Of a stretch of DNA of 64,000 nucleotides, positions 27,024 to 36,154 are shown piece by piece. The position numbers and the translations under genes are program-made. The notes under the pieces are model-generated. The model searched no databases and was not told the origin of the DNA. It was given only the letters and a program-made list of their open reading frames with translations. This DNA comes from Corynebacterium marambiense (GTDB lineage Bacteria > Actinomycetota > Actinomycetes > Mycobacteriales > Mycobacteriaceae), in contig NZ_JAEIOT010000016.1 of assembly GCF_016342275.1 (NCBI RefSeq), forward strand, positions 124,001 through 188,000, written 5' to 3'. Positions within the stretch are counted from its first letter, which is position 1. Each line of letters starts with the position of its first letter.

Positions 27024-27935
27024 ATGAACAGGTACCTCATACTCGGCGCAGGTCCGATCGGGCGGGCGGCCGCCACCGCGCTGCTGTCTTCGGGAGAACA
27101 GGTGACGGTCGGCACGCGGTCCGGGAGCCACGTCCCCGACTGCGCCACCACGGCCCTCGACGCCACCGACCCCGAACGGATGATCCGCGTCGCCGGGAAC
27201 CACTCCGGCATCATCGTCTGCACGAATCCCCCCTACCACCGTTGGCCGACCGACTGGCCGCCTCTCATCGAGTCGGTCATCGCCGCCGCACGCACCGGCT
27301 GCCGCGTGGTGCTCATGGGCAATCTCTACCCCTACGGGGATCCCGGCGGAGTACGCATGCGCCCCGACTCCCCCGAACTCACCACCGAAGCCAAGGGCAG
27401 GACACGCGCGGAGATCTCCCGCCGTCTGCTCGCCGCGGGGTCCGAACACGGATTCGTCGCCACGGAGCTCCGGGCAAGCGACTACTTCGGAGCCGACGCA
27501 CATTCCGGCGCGATCCTCGGGGAGAGCTTCTTCCGGCGACTGCTCACCGGCCGCACCTGTTGGATCCCCGGCGACGCCGATGCCGTCCATAGTTGGTCCT
27601 ACCTCCCCGATATCGGCACCACGCTGGCCGCCTTGGCCACAACCGAACACGACGTATCGGGCCGAATCTGGACGGGACCGAGCTCCGGTGACGCAAGCAT
27701 CCGGGAGATAGCGGAGATGTGTCGGAGCACCAGCAGAATCAACAGGGTCCCGGCACCGGCGATTCGGGCGGCGGGTTTCGTGAACCCACTGGCGCGTGAG
27801 GTGCACGCGGTACTCCACCAGCACACTTCTCGGTATGTGCTGGATGATTCCGCGCTACGCGGAGAACTGGGGATCGTACCGACTCCGCTCCGCGAGGCTC
27901 TGGCTGAGACAACTGCCACGATGGTGTCCACGTAG
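27024..27935 (+). CDS. NAD(P)-binding Rossmann-fold epimerase/reductase-like protein
   Basis: A 303-aa protein with an N-terminal dinucleotide-binding loop LILGAGPIGRAAA (residues 5-17), a following TVGTRSG segment typical of NADP binding, GNLYPYGD and ELRASDYFG. It looks like an atypical NAD-dependent epimerase/dehydratase family member; the usual YxxxK is not obvious, so catalysis is uncertain. ATG at 27024 follows AAGGGAAGCGACC. Divergent TetR gene and shared operators suggest induction by a small molecule. Confidence 0.75.
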   Translation: MNRYLILGAGPIGRAAATALLSSGEQVTVGTRSGSHVPDCATTALDATDPERMIRVAGNHSGIIVCTNPPYHRWPTDWPPLIESVIAAARTGCRVVLMGNLYPYGDPGGVRMRPDSPELTTEAKGRTRAEISRRLLAAGSEHGFVATELRASDYFGADAHSGAILGESFFRRLLTGRTCWIPGDADAVHSWSYLPDIGTTLAALATTEHDVSGRIWTGPSSGDASIREIAEMCRSTSRINRVPAPAIRAAGFVNPLAREVHAVLHQHTSRYVLDDSALRGELGIVPTPLREALAETTATMVST

Positions 27936-28163
27936 TGAGGGTCCTGCATAGGAGCAGCCCGATGGTGACGAGATAATGCTCCAGGCACACCGACGGCGGT
28001 GTAAGCGATGGCATGGCACACCTAGATCCGCTGACTGGCCGGAGAATGCGTCGCGTTTCGTGAATCGACTGCCCAGCCGCTCAGGACACTCACCTCTTCG
28101 CCATCTGAAGGATGAATCGCTCGCGGCACCCGATTCCCGTTGCCCCTCCGGATGAGCGAACAA

Positions 28164-28169
28164 TAGAGT
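28164..28169 (+). promoter_or_regulatory. -10 hexamer TAGAGT, leaderless maf
   Basis: TAGAGT, 6 nt, ATG at 28176. The 240 bp before it (27936-28175) show no gene I can support. Confidence 0.6.
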
Positions 28170-28175
28170 CGGGGC

Positions 28176-28793
28176 ATGAATATCGTTCTCGCCTCCACGT
28201 CGCCCTCCCGCCGGTCCATCCTCAATTCGGCGGGGGTAGAGCCAGTCATCCATCCCGCCGACATCGACGAGGACGCACTGATCGCCGGGATGCCGGAAGC
28301 CGAACCCGACGAGGTGGTCGCCGCCCTGGCGGAGGCGAAGGCCCGGAAGGTGGCCCCAGATCACCCGGACGACATCGTCATCGGTTGTGACTCGATGTTG
28401 CTCCTCGACGGTGAGTTGCAGGGCAAGCCGCGCACCGCGGCCGCCACGGTGGAACGCTGGCGACGGCAACGTGGACGGACCGCTGAGCTCATCACCGGTC
28501 ATTGTGTGGTCGGCACCAGAGGTGCCTGCAGGGTCACGGTCTCCCGCACGTCGGTCGTGTTCGCGGACGTGTCGGACGCGGACATCGAGGCGTACGCCGC
28601 GACGGGTGAACCTTGGCAGTGTGCGGGCGCCTTCACCCTGGAGGCACTGGGCGGGTGGTTCATTGACCGGATCGAAGGAGATCCCTCCAACGTCATCGGT
28701 CTGAGTCTCCCAGTCGTCCGACGCGCGATCTACGAGCTCGGCCACGATGTGAGCGGGTTCTGGAACCTGACGGCCAGGCCTGTCGCCCGGTAG
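28176..28793 (+). CDS. maf: Maf-like nucleoside triphosphate pyrophosphatase
   Basis: A 205-aa Maf/HAM1-superfamily enzyme that hydrolyses non-canonical or modified nucleotides to monophosphates. Motifs: LASTSPSRRSIL (residues 5-16), the metal/catalytic region IVIGCDSMLLLDGELQGKP, and GAFTLEALGGWFIDRIEGDPSNVIGLSLPVV. The position after the acyl-CoA carboxylase genes matches Rv3282 and C. glutamicum cg0809. The TAGAGT hexamer 6 nt before the ATG suggests a leaderless message. Confidence 0.93.
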   Translation: MNIVLASTSPSRRSILNSAGVEPVIHPADIDEDALIAGMPEAEPDEVVAALAEAKARKVAPDHPDDIVIGCDSMLLLDGELQGKPRTAAATVERWRRQRGRTAELITGHCVVGTRGACRVTVSRTSVVFADVSDADIEAYAATGEPWQCAGAFTLEALGGWFIDRIEGDPSNVIGLSLPVVRRAIYELGHDVSGFWNLTARPVAR

Positions 28794-28831
28794 CCGCGGC
28801 GGGACGGTTCACCCGCCCGGACCCCGGCGGC

Positions 28832-28837
28832 TAAACT
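28832..28837 (+). promoter_or_regulatory. -10 hexamer TAAACT, leaderless cyclophilin gene
   Basis: TAAACT, 6 nt, ATG at 28844. Confidence 0.6.
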
Positions 28838-28843
28838 CCGGTT

Positions 28844-29539
28844 ATGAACAACACCAGGACAGCTCTATCCGGTCTTCTCGCCGCCACGGCGCTCCTCGCC
28901 GCGGCCTGCGGCTCGTCGAACGACACCGAGGACTCCACGACCACCGGCAGTGCGACGCAACCGGAGACGACGGCCGCTGCGGAATCGTGTGAGTACACGG
29001 CCTCCCGCGCAGCGGCGAAGGACGTCGATCTGCCCCCGTCGGAGCCGGAACGCGGCACCGTTTCCATGACGCTGGACACCAGCGCCGGTGAGATTCCGGT
29101 GAGCCTCGACGGTGATCGCGCCCCGTGTACGGTCAACGCGATCACCCATCTCGCCCGGGCGGGCTACTACGACGACACCGTCTGCCACAGGATCACCACG
29201 TCGGGTATCTACGTGTTGCAGTGCGGGGATCCCACCGGAACGGGAACCGGTGGACCGGGATTCACCTACGCCGACGAGTATCCGGTCGGTTCGGGCGAAT
29301 CGCCCCTGTACGCGGCAGGGGTTCTGGCGATGGCGAACGCCGGACCGGGGACCAACGGATCCCAGTTCTTCATGAATTACGCCGACTCCCCGCTACCGCC
29401 GAGCTACACGATGTTCGGCACAGTCGAGCCGGACGGGATGAAGATCCTGGAGGAGATCGCGGAGAAGGGTGCCGCCGGCGGCTCCGCGGACGGTGCCCCC
29501 GCCGAGGAAGTCCGCATCAACCACGTCACGGTGAACTGA
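28844..29539 (+). CDS. Cyclophilin-type peptidyl-prolyl isomerase lipoprotein
   Basis: A 231-aa exported lipoprotein with a hydrophobic signal, lipobox ending AAAC (Cys22) and a Ser/Thr/Glu linker. The cyclophilin domain runs from about residue 64 to the end (GTVSMTLDTSAGEIPVSL, APCTVNAITHLARAGYYDDTVCHRI, YAAGVLAMANAGPGTNGSQFFMNY, FGTVEPDGMKILEEI). Two extra cysteines within the domain (APC, CHR/LQC region) could form disulfides outside the membrane. The expected role is proline isomerisation of secreted proteins. Confidence 0.92.
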   Translation: MNNTRTALSGLLAATALLAAACGSSNDTEDSTTTGSATQPETTAAAESCEYTASRAAAKDVDLPPSEPERGTVSMTLDTSAGEIPVSLDGDRAPCTVNAITHLARAGYYDDTVCHRITTSGIYVLQCGDPTGTGTGGPGFTYADEYPVGSGESPLYAAGVLAMANAGPGTNGSQFFMNYADSPLPPSYTMFGTVEPDGMKILEEIAEKGAAGGSADGAPAEEVRINHVTVN

Positions 29540-29599
29540 CGGTCGAGCCGGAACGGGGTGGGTCTCGACATGTTCGGTGCAGCGTACCGCCCGTATTGT

Positions 29600-29605
29600 T
29601 AGGCT
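29600..29605 (+). promoter_or_regulatory. -10 hexamer TAGGCT, leaderless gene at 29613
   Basis: TAGGCT, 7 nt, ATG at 29613; an overlapping TATTGT at 29594 is an alternative. Confidence 0.5.
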
Positions 29606-29612
29606 CGGACCC

Positions 29613-30206
29613 ATGCAGCAGTTCCTGGCTCTACTCGGCGCACTCGGTACGGTGCTGACGCTCATCGCCCAGCTCCTCACCGGATCACCCTCCGCCGGGA
29701 ACGGGGAGATACCCGCCCCATTCCCGGGTACCCCGGTCATCGTCGTCACGGACGGCCTCGGGGACATCCACGTCAACGGCATCACCGTGGGGCAGTCCGT
29801 TGCCCAGATCCGGGCATTGAACGGTAGCTTCCCTGTGTCCGGCAACCCCGTCTTCCTCGAGACCGGTTCAGCCAGGGTGCGCTACGTCTTTGAGGGCGCA
29901 GAGTATTACGCCGCCGACGGCGTGGTCACCCGTATCGGGATGCCGCATACCCCAGAGGGCATCAGAAAAGGATCAAGCCTCGCGGAGGCGACCGCCGCAT
30001 ACGGACGTCCCGTCCACGGTTACAGTTCCTCAAACGGGGGCAGGTACGCCGTCTACGTCGCCGCGGAGCAGCTGAATCTGGCGTGGATCTTCGAGTACCG
30101 CGGTCGCACCGTGCAGAAGGTCTATCTGGACGATTCCCTCGAGCAGATGCGGAGGGACGCCGCGGCCGCGCCCCGGGCGATGCTCCGCCATCAGGGATCC
30201 AGCTAA
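29613..30206 (+). CDS. Exported or membrane-anchored hypothetical protein
   Basis: A 197-aa protein with a hydrophobic N-terminus (QQFLALLGALGTVLTLIAQLL, given here in two parts: residues 2-12 and 13-22) that may be a signal or anchor without basic residues. The mature part has a beta-rich pattern (VIVVTDGLGDIHVNGITVGQSVAQI, VRYVFEGAEYYAADGVVTRIG). I do not recognise the family. I start at the ATG at 29613, 12 codons inside the longer open frame, because TAGGCT lies 7 nt before it. Confidence 0.65.
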   Translation: MQQFLALLGALGTVLTLIAQLLTGSPSAGNGEIPAPFPGTPVIVVTDGLGDIHVNGITVGQSVAQIRALNGSFPVSGNPVFLETGSARVRYVFEGAEYYAADGVVTRIGMPHTPEGIRKGSSLAEATAAYGRPVHGYSSSNGGRYAVYVAAEQLNLAWIFEYRGRTVQKVYLDDSLEQMRRDAAAAPRAMLRHQGSS

Positions 30207-30250
30207 ACCGGCGATGCTCCGGGTGGTCGGCCCTTCCTGCCCCAACCACG

Positions 30251-30256
30251 TAGGGT
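30251..30256 (+). promoter_or_regulatory. -10 hexamer TAGGGT, leaderless DUF3151 gene
   Basis: TAGGGT, 7 nt, ATG at 30264. Confidence 0.55.
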
Positions 30257-30263
30257 TGGCGAC

Positions 30264-30713
30264 ATGAACCAGTTCAAGGACATGCTCGCCCCACCGCCCG
30301 TCACCCTCCCCATTGACCCGGCGGCCACCGCGGTCGCCGACGCCCCAGACGATATCTCATTCCTCGCCATCAAGGCACGGGAATATCCCGAGTCCCCGCT
30401 CGTCTGGGCCATCCTCGCGGAGCACGCGCTCGCGTCGGCAGCAGCCGACACGGCCTCCGACACCGACGCGATCACCGCCTATGCGCTCTCCCGCACGGGC
30501 TACCACAGGGGGCTTGACCGTCTCCGGGGAAACGGCTGGAAGGGTTTCGGCCCCGTCCCCTACTCACACGAACCGAACCGGGGCGTGCTCCGTGCCATCG
30601 CGGCACTCGCTCGCGCTGCACGCCTGATCGGGGAGGACAACGAGTATGACCGGTGCCGTGCCCTGCTCTCCGACTGTGATCCGGAGAGTGTCGCGGATCT
30701 TCTCGATTCCTGA
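30264..30713 (+). CDS. DUF3151 family protein
   Basis: A 149-aa alpha-helical actinobacterial protein. Family hallmarks are the region ESPLVWAILAEHAL, AYALSRTGYHRGLDRLRGNGWKGFGPVPYSHEPNRGVLRA and a C-terminal acidic end. The function is unknown; mycobacterial members are likewise uncharacterised. There is no signal peptide. It is convergent with the ATP-grasp-like gene, with a shared terminator between. Confidence 0.85.
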   Translation: MNQFKDMLAPPPVTLPIDPAATAVADAPDDISFLAIKAREYPESPLVWAILAEHALASAAADTASDTDAITAYALSRTGYHRGLDRLRGNGWKGFGPVPYSHEPNRGVLRAIAALARAARLIGEDNEYDRCRALLSDCDPESVADLLDS

Positions 30714-30725
30714 CCTGTGACGAGG

Positions 30726-30764
30726 AACCGCCCACCCGGTGCGTGTACATCGTGGTGAGCGGTT
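30726..30764. terminator. Bidirectional terminator-like hairpin
   Basis: AACCGCCCACC (30726-30736) and GGTGAGCGGTT (30754-30764) form an 11-bp stem with one mismatch and a 17-nt loop, between convergent genes. Confidence 0.5.
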
Positions 30765-30780
30765 CGTCCGTTGCCGGGGA

Positions 30781-31845
30781 TCAGGCGCGGTTCTTCTCCT
30801 CGACGCGCTTGATAGCCTCTTCAGCGACGAGCTCCTGGATCCCCATGTCCAACTCGGAGGTGAATCCGACGCAGGAGCAGTTGATCTCGCCCAGGACGTA
30901 ATCATCGCCGCCGTCGGCACCGTCGGCGAGCATGAAGTCGGCGGTCCAGATCAACGGGATGTTGTCACCACCGAGCTTCTCGGCGATGACCGGGCGGGCC
31001 GCGGCGAACTGGTCGATGAGCTCCTGCCACGCCTCCGGCTTATCGTAGGTGTACTTCGCACCGGAGAACAGGGTGGCAGAGAAGTTGTCGCCGCCGGCGG
31101 CGGGCTTCTTGTGCACGACGAAGACGGGGTGGGGGCCGACCAGGAGGATACGGATCTCCCCCTCGACGATGCGCGGCATGAAGCGCATGTCCACGAGCAT
31201 GCCGTTGTCTCCGATGATGTACTGGTCGCAGAAGTCCATGAACTCGCCGAGTTCGCGGACCTCGGTGTGGTTGTCCACGGCCTCAGTGCACTTGAGCTTG
31301 GTGTCGAGGGGTAGGGACGTTCCGGGTTCGACGGAGGCAGCAAGTTCCTTGTCGACGAGCTGCACACGCCAGATCCCGGATCCGGTGGAGCCACGGTTCT
31401 GCTTGAGTACGCGCTCACCGTAGGACAGGGATGAGGGGAACGTCTCGTGGAAGTTCTCGACGTCGTAGTATGCGTAGGTGTCCTCGGGGACGAGATCGGT
31501 GTCGGCGAGCTTCACCAGCGCGTCCTTTGCGCCGTAGGACATCATCTCGTCGGGCCGGGACATTCCGACAAGACCGGCCTCATCGGACAGCCGGGTCAAC
31601 AGGTCGAAGTAACCCCGCTCGCCACCGGGGATGTTACCGGGGTTGACGCGGGAGATGTAGGCGTCGAAGTTGCTCGACACGTAGTCGAAGAGGGCATCGG
31701 CCCACTCCGGGCGGTAGAATACGACCTCCGCGTTCCATCCCTTCTCACGGATGGCTCGGACGATGGGCATGGTGTCCTTGCGGTGGCCGTCAATGAACTT
31801 GTCGGAGCCGCCTTCGACCTCGAAAACGACAATGCTCTTGTGCAC
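30781..31845 (-). CDS. ATP-grasp-like protein, Cj0069 family
   Basis: A 354-aa cytoplasmic protein with an ATP-grasp-like layout: GERVLKQNRGSTGSGIW in the middle (nucleotide-binding Lys and Gly-rich loop), acidic residues in LVDMRFMPRIVEGEIRILLVG, and a C-terminal GEINCSCVGF that recalls the metal-binding E-x-N motif. It resembles proteins annotated as Cj0069 family; no reaction is known to me. Start is GTG with AAAAGGAGAATTTAC upstream. Two Cys next to the metal-binding Asn are unusual for ATP-grasp enzymes. It is monocistronic and divergent from the rhodanese gene. Confidence 0.75.
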   Translation of the reverse strand: MHKSIVVFEVEGGSDKFIDGHRKDTMPIVRAIREKGWNAEVVFYRPEWADALFDYVSSNFDAYISRVNPGNIPGGERGYFDLLTRLSDEAGLVGMSRPDEMMSYGAKDALVKLADTDLVPEDTYAYYDVENFHETFPSSLSYGERVLKQNRGSTGSGIWRVQLVDKELAASVEPGTSLPLDTKLKCTEAVDNHTEVRELGEFMDFCDQYIIGDNGMLVDMRFMPRIVEGEIRILLVGPHPVFVVHKKPAAGGDNFSATLFSGAKYTYDKPEAWQELIDQFAAARPVIAEKLGGDNIPLIWTADFMLADGADGGDDYVLGEINCSCVGFTSELDMGIQELVAEEAIKRVEEKNRA

Positions 31846-32140
31846 GTAAATTCTCCTTTTTCGGGCGCTTCAGTTGGTGCGGGATAGCGTGTCCGCGGCC
31901 GACCGTATTCCAGTACCCCGGAACCCGGTCCGACACTCCACCGGACATCTCAAGGCTATGTCAGATCCGCGGACCGGATCGGAGTTGCGGAAACAACGTA
32001 ACTAAGCCCACACCAGCTCCACCCGGATGCCGTGAGCTGCACGACATAATATGCTTGGATCACGTGTGCGCCACACGGCGCTCCACATCCGGCGACCTCC
32101 GCCGTTTGTCGCATCCGAGAGCCACGAAGAAGAGGAACCG

Positions 32141-33082
32141 ATGTCCGCAGTATCCGGTCAGAACCCGCCAACCGCCATCCCCGGGTCACAGGAGAAGCAG
32201 GGCTACGCCCACCCGGACCGCCTCGTCGAAGCCGCGTGGCTGAGTGCCCGTCTGGGCGGCAAAGGGCTCAAGGTCGTCGAATCCGATGAGGATCTGCTCC
32301 TCTACGACATCGGACACATTCCTGGTGCGATCCGGATCGACTGGCGGCGGGAACTCAATGATCCAGTCCAGCGAGATTTCATCAGCCCGGAGGTCTTCGC
32401 CGAGTTGATGCGGTCAAAGGGCATATCCAGGGACGACACGGTGGTCATCTACGGAGACCGCTCCAACTGGTGGGCGAGTTTCACGCTGTGGGTGTTTGAG
32501 CTCTACGGGCACCCCGATGTCCGTCTTCTCAACGGTGGACGTGACGCCTGGATGGCCGAGGAACGGGAGACCTCGTACGTGGTCCCAGAGTATCCCCGGA
32601 CGGACTACCCGGTGCCTGAACGCAACGAAGCGGAGCTCCGCGCCTTCGTTGATGACGCTTTCGCACAGATCGGAAACGGCCCCCTGGTCGATGTCCGATC
32701 CCCTGCCGAGTACGCCGGTGATCCTGCACCTGCCACCTCCGATCCTTGGGAGTTCGTCATGCGCGGCGGTCACATCCCCACCGCGGTGAATGTCGAATGG
32801 AACCGATCCGTCCACCCAAACAGCCGCTTTCGGTCCCGAGAGGAGCTGGAGGAGATCTACTCGGGTCTCGATCCGAAAGAACCGACGATCGTGTACTGCC
32901 GTGTCGGCGACCGCAGTGCCCACACCTGGTTCGTGCTGAAACACCTGCTCGGTTTCGAGGCAGTGCGCAACTACGACGGATCCTGGATCGAGTGGGGGAA
33001 CATGGTGCGGATGCCGATTGCCGTGGGGCCGGAGCCGGGGAAAGCCCCGAATGCCACCCCCAGCGCCCCCACCCACAAATGA
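32141..33082 (+). CDS. Thiosulfate sulfurtransferase (tandem rhodanese)
   Basis: A 313-aa two-domain rhodanese. The N-terminal domain (about 30-140) carries [17 protein letters not shown] and lacks a catalytic Cys. The C-terminal domain (about 165-300) has [13 protein letters not shown] and the active loop CRVGDRS with Cys253. It would transfer sulfane sulfur from thiosulfate or a related donor to cyanide or a thiol acceptor. ATG at 32141 follows GAAGAAGAGGAACC; the 30-codon extension is unlikely. The position near accBC equals SseA/ThtR in relatives. Confidence 0.9.
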   Translation: MSAVSGQNPPTAIPGSQEKQGYAHPDRLVEAAWLSARLGGKGLKVVESDEDLLLYDIGHIPGAIRIDWRRELNDPVQRDFISPEVFAELMRSKGISRDDTVVIYGDRSNWWASFTLWVFELYGHPDVRLLNGGRDAWMAEERETSYVVPEYPRTDYPVPERNEAELRAFVDDAFAQIGNGPLVDVRSPAEYAGDPAPATSDPWEFVMRGGHIPTAVNVEWNRSVHPNSRFRSREELEEIYSGLDPKEPTIVYCRVGDRSAHTWFVLKHLLGFEAVRNYDGSWIEWGNMVRMPIAVGPEPGKAPNATPSAPTHK

Positions 33083-33092
33083 ACAATGTTCA
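33080..33092. promoter_or_regulatory. 13-bp palindrome overlapping the rhodanese stop codon
   Basis: TGAACA-A-TGTTCA is a perfect odd palindrome; its first three bases are the stop codon. A protein site or short hairpin is possible. Confidence 0.35.
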
Positions 33093-33183
33093 ACTCCGCA
33101 GTTCACACGACAATCACCACCCCCTCTTACCCCCGTAGCGGCAGAGAAGCTGCCCCAGATACAGTATTCCCGCCCAAACCAGC

Positions 33184-33208
33184 CCCCACGTTGTGCAAGA
33201 ATGTGGGG
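33184..33208 (+). terminator. Possible rhodanese gene terminator
   Basis: CCCCAC (33184-33189) pairs with GTGGGG (33203-33208) around a 13-nt loop that includes TTGTGCAA. There is no long T-run. Confidence 0.35.
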
Positions 33209-33216
33209 TATTCCGC

Positions 33217-33257
33217 AGTTCGGCTCTGACGTGTCTGCGACTCGTCAGAGCCGAACT
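33217..33257. promoter_or_regulatory. 15-bp perfect inverted repeat upstream of accBC
   Basis: AGTTCGGCTCTGACG (33217-33231) and its exact complement (33243-33257) flank an 11-nt centre, 88 bp before the accBC start. It may be an operator overlapping the promoter, a leader hairpin or a terminator. Confidence 0.65.
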
Positions 33258-33344
33258 CCACGGTAAAAATGTCAGGCCCGCCCACGTCCGCCCCCGTCGG
33301 GGTGCGCTCGTCGGTGGCGCAGCAATCTATCAGGAGTGTTTTCA

Positions 33345-35117
33345 GTGACCGTCGAGACGAAGAAGATCACCAAGGTTCTGGTGGCCAACCGCGGTGAGAT
33401 CGCCATCCGCGTTTTCCGGGCCGCCCGGGACGCAGGCATCACCAGCGTCGCCGTCTACGCTGAGCCGGACGCGGACGCGCCGTTCGTGACCATGGCAGAC
33501 GAGGCCTTCGCCCTCGGTGGACAGAACTCCGCCGAGTCCTACCTCGTCTTCGACAAGATCCTGGACGCCGCCAAGAAGTCCGGTGCGAACGCGATCCACC
33601 CGGGCTACGGCTTCCTCTCCGAGAACGGTGAGTTCGCGCAGGCGGTCATCGATGCCGGACTCATCTGGATCGGCCCCTCCCCGCAGTCCATCCGTGACCT
33701 CGGCGATAAGGTCACGGCACGCCATATCGCGCTGAAGGCCAACGCCCCAATGGCGCCGGGGACCAAGGAACCGGTCAAGAACGCCGAGGAATGCGTCGCC
33801 TTCGCCGAGGAACACGGCCTGCCCATCGCTATCAAGGCTGCCTTCGGCGGCGGCGGTCGCGGAATGAAGGTCGCCTACGAGATGGAGGAGGTCGCCGACC
33901 TCTTCGACTCCGCAACCCGAGAGGCCACCGCCGCGTTCGGTCGCGGTGAGTGCTTCGTGGAGCGCTACCTGGACAAAGCCCGCCATGTGGAGTGCCAGGT
34001 CCTCGCCGACCAGCACGGTAACGTCATCGTCGCTGGCACCCGTGACTGCTCCCTCCAGCGCCGTTTCCAGAAGGTCATCGAGGAGGCCCCCGCCCCCTTC
34101 CTGACCGACGATCAGCGCAGCCGTCTGCACGAATCCGCGAAGGCCATCTGCCGCGAGGCCGGCTACTACGGTGCGGGTACCGTCGAGTACCTCGTCGGCG
34201 CCGACGGCCTGATCTCATTCCTTGAGGTCAACACCCGCCTCCAGGTCGAGCACCCAGTCACCGAGGCCACCACCGGCCTGGATCTGGTACGCGAGCAGTT
34301 CCGCATCGCCGAAGGCGCTGAGCTGCATCTCAAGGAAGACCCGAAGCCGCGTGGCCACGCCTTCGAGTTCCGTATCAACGGCGAGGATGCCGGCAACAAC
34401 TTCATGCCTGCTCCCGGCAAGGTCACGAAGTACGTCGAGCCCTCGGGCCCGGGCGTCCGGATGGACTCCGGTATCGTCGAGGGCTCGGTCATCGGCGGCC
34501 AGTTCGACTCCATGCTCGCCAAGCTCATCGTCTTCGGTGAGACCCGCACTGAGGCACTCGAGCGCTCGCGTCGTGCACTGGCCGAATACGTCATTGAAGG
34601 TCTTCCCACCGCACTCCCCTTCCACCGCCACATGGTCGAGCATCCCGCCTTCGTCGGCGATGACGAGGGCTTCGACATCTACACCAAGTGGATCGAGGAG
34701 GAGTGGGAGAACACCATCGAGCCGTTCGTCGATCCCGCCGATGCGGAGGACGAGGACGAGTCGGTTCCCGCCAAGAAGGTCGTCGTCGAGATCAACGGCC
34801 GTCGCGTCGAAGTTGCGCTGCCCGGCGACCTCGCCCTCGGCGGAGGTGCGGCCAAGAAGAAGACCAAGAAGCGCCGCGCCGGTGGTGCGAAGAAGGCCGT
34901 ATCCGGAGACGCGGTCGCAGCCCCCATGCAGGGCACCGTGATCAAGGTGAATGTCGAGGAGGGCCAGGAGGTCAACGAGGGGGACACCGTCGTCGTTCTC
35001 GAAGCCATGAAGATGGAGAATCCCGTCAAGGCCCACAAGTCGGGCACCGTGACCGGCCTCGACTGCGAGGCCGGCGCCGGCGTCAACAAGGGCGCGGTCC
35101 TGATGGAGATCAAGTAG
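33345..35117 (+). CDS. accBC: Acyl-CoA carboxylase alpha subunit (biotin carboxylase + BCCP)
   Basis: The biotin carboxylase half (about residues 8-455) carboxylates biotin with ATP and bicarbonate; the C-terminal biotinyl domain carries it to the AccD subunits. Landmarks: [18 protein letters not shown] at the start, [12 protein letters not shown] (ATP loop), VEYLV...[14 protein letters not shown], a Lys-rich linker ([14 protein letters not shown]) and the biotin site EAMKMENP with Lys556. The product is 590 aa. I use GTG at 33345 because CAGGAG lies 8 nt upstream; a GTG three codons earlier overlaps that site. It is the single alpha subunit expected to serve all AccD paralogues. Confidence 0.95.
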   Translation: MTVETKKITKVLVANRGEIAIRVFRAARDAGITSVAVYAEPDADAPFVTMADEAFALGGQNSAESYLVFDKILDAAKKSGANAIHPGYGFLSENGEFAQAVIDAGLIWIGPSPQSIRDLGDKVTARHIALKANAPMAPGTKEPVKNAEECVAFAEEHGLPIAIKAAFGGGGRGMKVAYEMEEVADLFDSATREATAAFGRGECFVERYLDKARHVECQVLADQHGNVIVAGTRDCSLQRRFQKVIEEAPAPFLTDDQRSRLHESAKAICREAGYYGAGTVEYLVGADGLISFLEVNTRLQVEHPVTEATTGLDLVREQFRIAEGAELHLKEDPKPRGHAFEFRINGEDAGNNFMPAPGKVTKYVEPSGPGVRMDSGIVEGSVIGGQFDSMLAKLIVFGETRTEALERSRRALAEYVIEGLPTALPFHRHMVEHPAFVGDDEGFDIYTKWIEEEWENTIEPFVDPADAEDEDESVPAKKVVVEINGRRVEVALPGDLALGGGAAKKKTKKRRAGGAKKAVSGDAVAAPMQGTVIKVNVEEGQEVNEGDTVVVLEAMKMENPVKAHKSGTVTGLDCEAGAGVNKGAVLMEIK

Positions 35118-35133
35118 TACGTTCCACTTCGCC

Positions 35134-35170
35134 GAAACGCTCCCTCCCGACTTCCGGGGGGGAGCGTTTC
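35134..35170 (+). terminator. accBC terminator
   Basis: GAAACGCTCCC (35134-35144) and GGGAGCGTTTC (35160-35170) pair, and the stem continues inward to about 15 bp with a G-U pair. It lies 17 bp after the stop. Confidence 0.75.
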
Positions 35171-35194
35171 CCATTCACACCCTCCCCTCGGCTC

Positions 35195-35200
35195 TACACT
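35195..35200 (+). promoter_or_regulatory. -10 hexamer TACACT, leaderless DUF1707 gene
   Basis: TACACT, 6 nt, ATG at 35207. Confidence 0.6.
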
Positions 35201-35206
35201 GGAACC

Positions 35207-35698
35207 ATGAAGCCCGACACCTCCCGACATCTCCCTGCCACAGGCCCCGCGCTCCCGGCGCGAGAGACACGAATCGGTGATACCGACCGTACCCGGGCCC
35301 TGGATCTGCTCGCCGGTTACCTCGAAACGGGGCATCTCACGATCTCCGATTTCGAGGAACGGTCTGCGGCGGTACCCGGTTGCCGGACGGCTGGTGATCT
35401 GGAGGTCATCCTCGCGGATCTCCCCGCGCGCGGAGACGCTCCACGCTCCACCGAGTCCGTCAACACGCGTCCGGTGTCTGGCCGCACGTCTGGACTCCGC
35501 ACCCGGATAGGTATTTTCCTGGGCATAGGTGTGGTCTGCATGACCACCACCGCCGCGACCGCGAGCGTGTTGCCGTTGGCCGTCTGGGCACTCGCCGCTA
35601 TCGCGCTGTTCATCCTCAACGTCGGTCCCGACAGCTGGTACGCGCCTTCATTGCGGCAGCTCGAACGCCGCAACCGCCGCCCCGGCCGGAATAACTGA
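35207..35698 (+). CDS. DUF1707 (SHOCT-like) membrane protein
   Basis: A 163-aa protein with an N-terminal DUF1707 domain (RIGDTDRTRALDLLAGYLETGHLTISDFEERSAA, residues about 21-53), a Ser/Arg linker and two hydrophobic helices near the C-terminus (about 101-120 and 122-140). Such proteins are common in actinobacteria; the domain is thought to be a small helical oligomerisation module. The longer open frame running back through the accBC terminator is not coding. A promoter hexamer sits 6 nt before the ATG. Confidence 0.8.
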   Translation: MKPDTSRHLPATGPALPARETRIGDTDRTRALDLLAGYLETGHLTISDFEERSAAVPGCRTAGDLEVILADLPARGDAPRSTESVNTRPVSGRTSGLRTRIGIFLGIGVVCMTTTAATASVLPLAVWALAAIALFILNVGPDSWYAPSLRQLERRNRRPGRNN

Positions 35699-35751
35699 GA
35701 ATAGGACCTTCCATTCCTCGAGAATCACCTTCTCCCGGATCAGTAGTTCCG

Positions 35752-35757
35752 TAAACT
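35752..35757 (+). promoter_or_regulatory. -10 hexamer TAAACT, leaderless gene at 35765
   Basis: TAAACT, 7 nt, ATG at 35765. It probably also drives glpK. Confidence 0.55.
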
Positions 35758-35764
35758 GGGCTGC

Positions 35765-36154
35765 ATGGAACCGATGGAGATCAACGGCGGCAGGTTCTAC
35801 GCCCGCCCCCTGCACGACGACGACCGGATCGACGACCGCCCGGCACTCGGCGAGGTATTCGGAAGGCCCGTGGAACCGGATTTCGTCGATAGGGCGCGCG
35901 CCGACTGGACGGCTGACAATGCCTACACCTGGGCGATCTGCGAGCAGACCTCGGTGTTCATGCTCGCCCTCGCCACCCTCACCATCCACGGAGACGGTGA
36001 GGCGAGCCTGGAAGTGGTGCCCGCCGGCGACCCAGACAGAATGCTGCCCAACGACCCGACCCTCCCCCCGAAATCCGTGGGTGACGGTGTCATCGAGGGC
36101 ACCGGCACCGTCGAACGCTGGGCCCGGGGCTTCTGCGGACTGACTCTCCGATGA
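35765..36154 (+). CDS. Small hypothetical protein upstream of glpK
   Basis: A 129-aa acidic soluble protein of no family I recognise. It has no Cys/His cluster; a beta-rich middle ([24 protein letters not shown]) and an acidic loop DHDDD-like DDDRIDDRP near residue 20 stand out. Its stop overlaps the first possible glpK ATG as ATGA. The pair is thus translationally coupled, which hints at a link to glycerol metabolism; that is inference only. Confidence 0.65.
   Translation: MEPMEINGGRFYARPLHDDDRIDDRPALGEVFGRPVEPDFVDRARADWTADNAYTWAICEQTSVFMLALATLTIHGDGEASLEVVPAGDPDRMLPNDPTLPPKSVGDGVIEGTGTVERWARGFCGLTLR

Noticed and set aside
27855..28745. Minus-strand open frame opposite maf
   Set aside because: Antisense shadow of a clear Maf protein; no recognisable domain.
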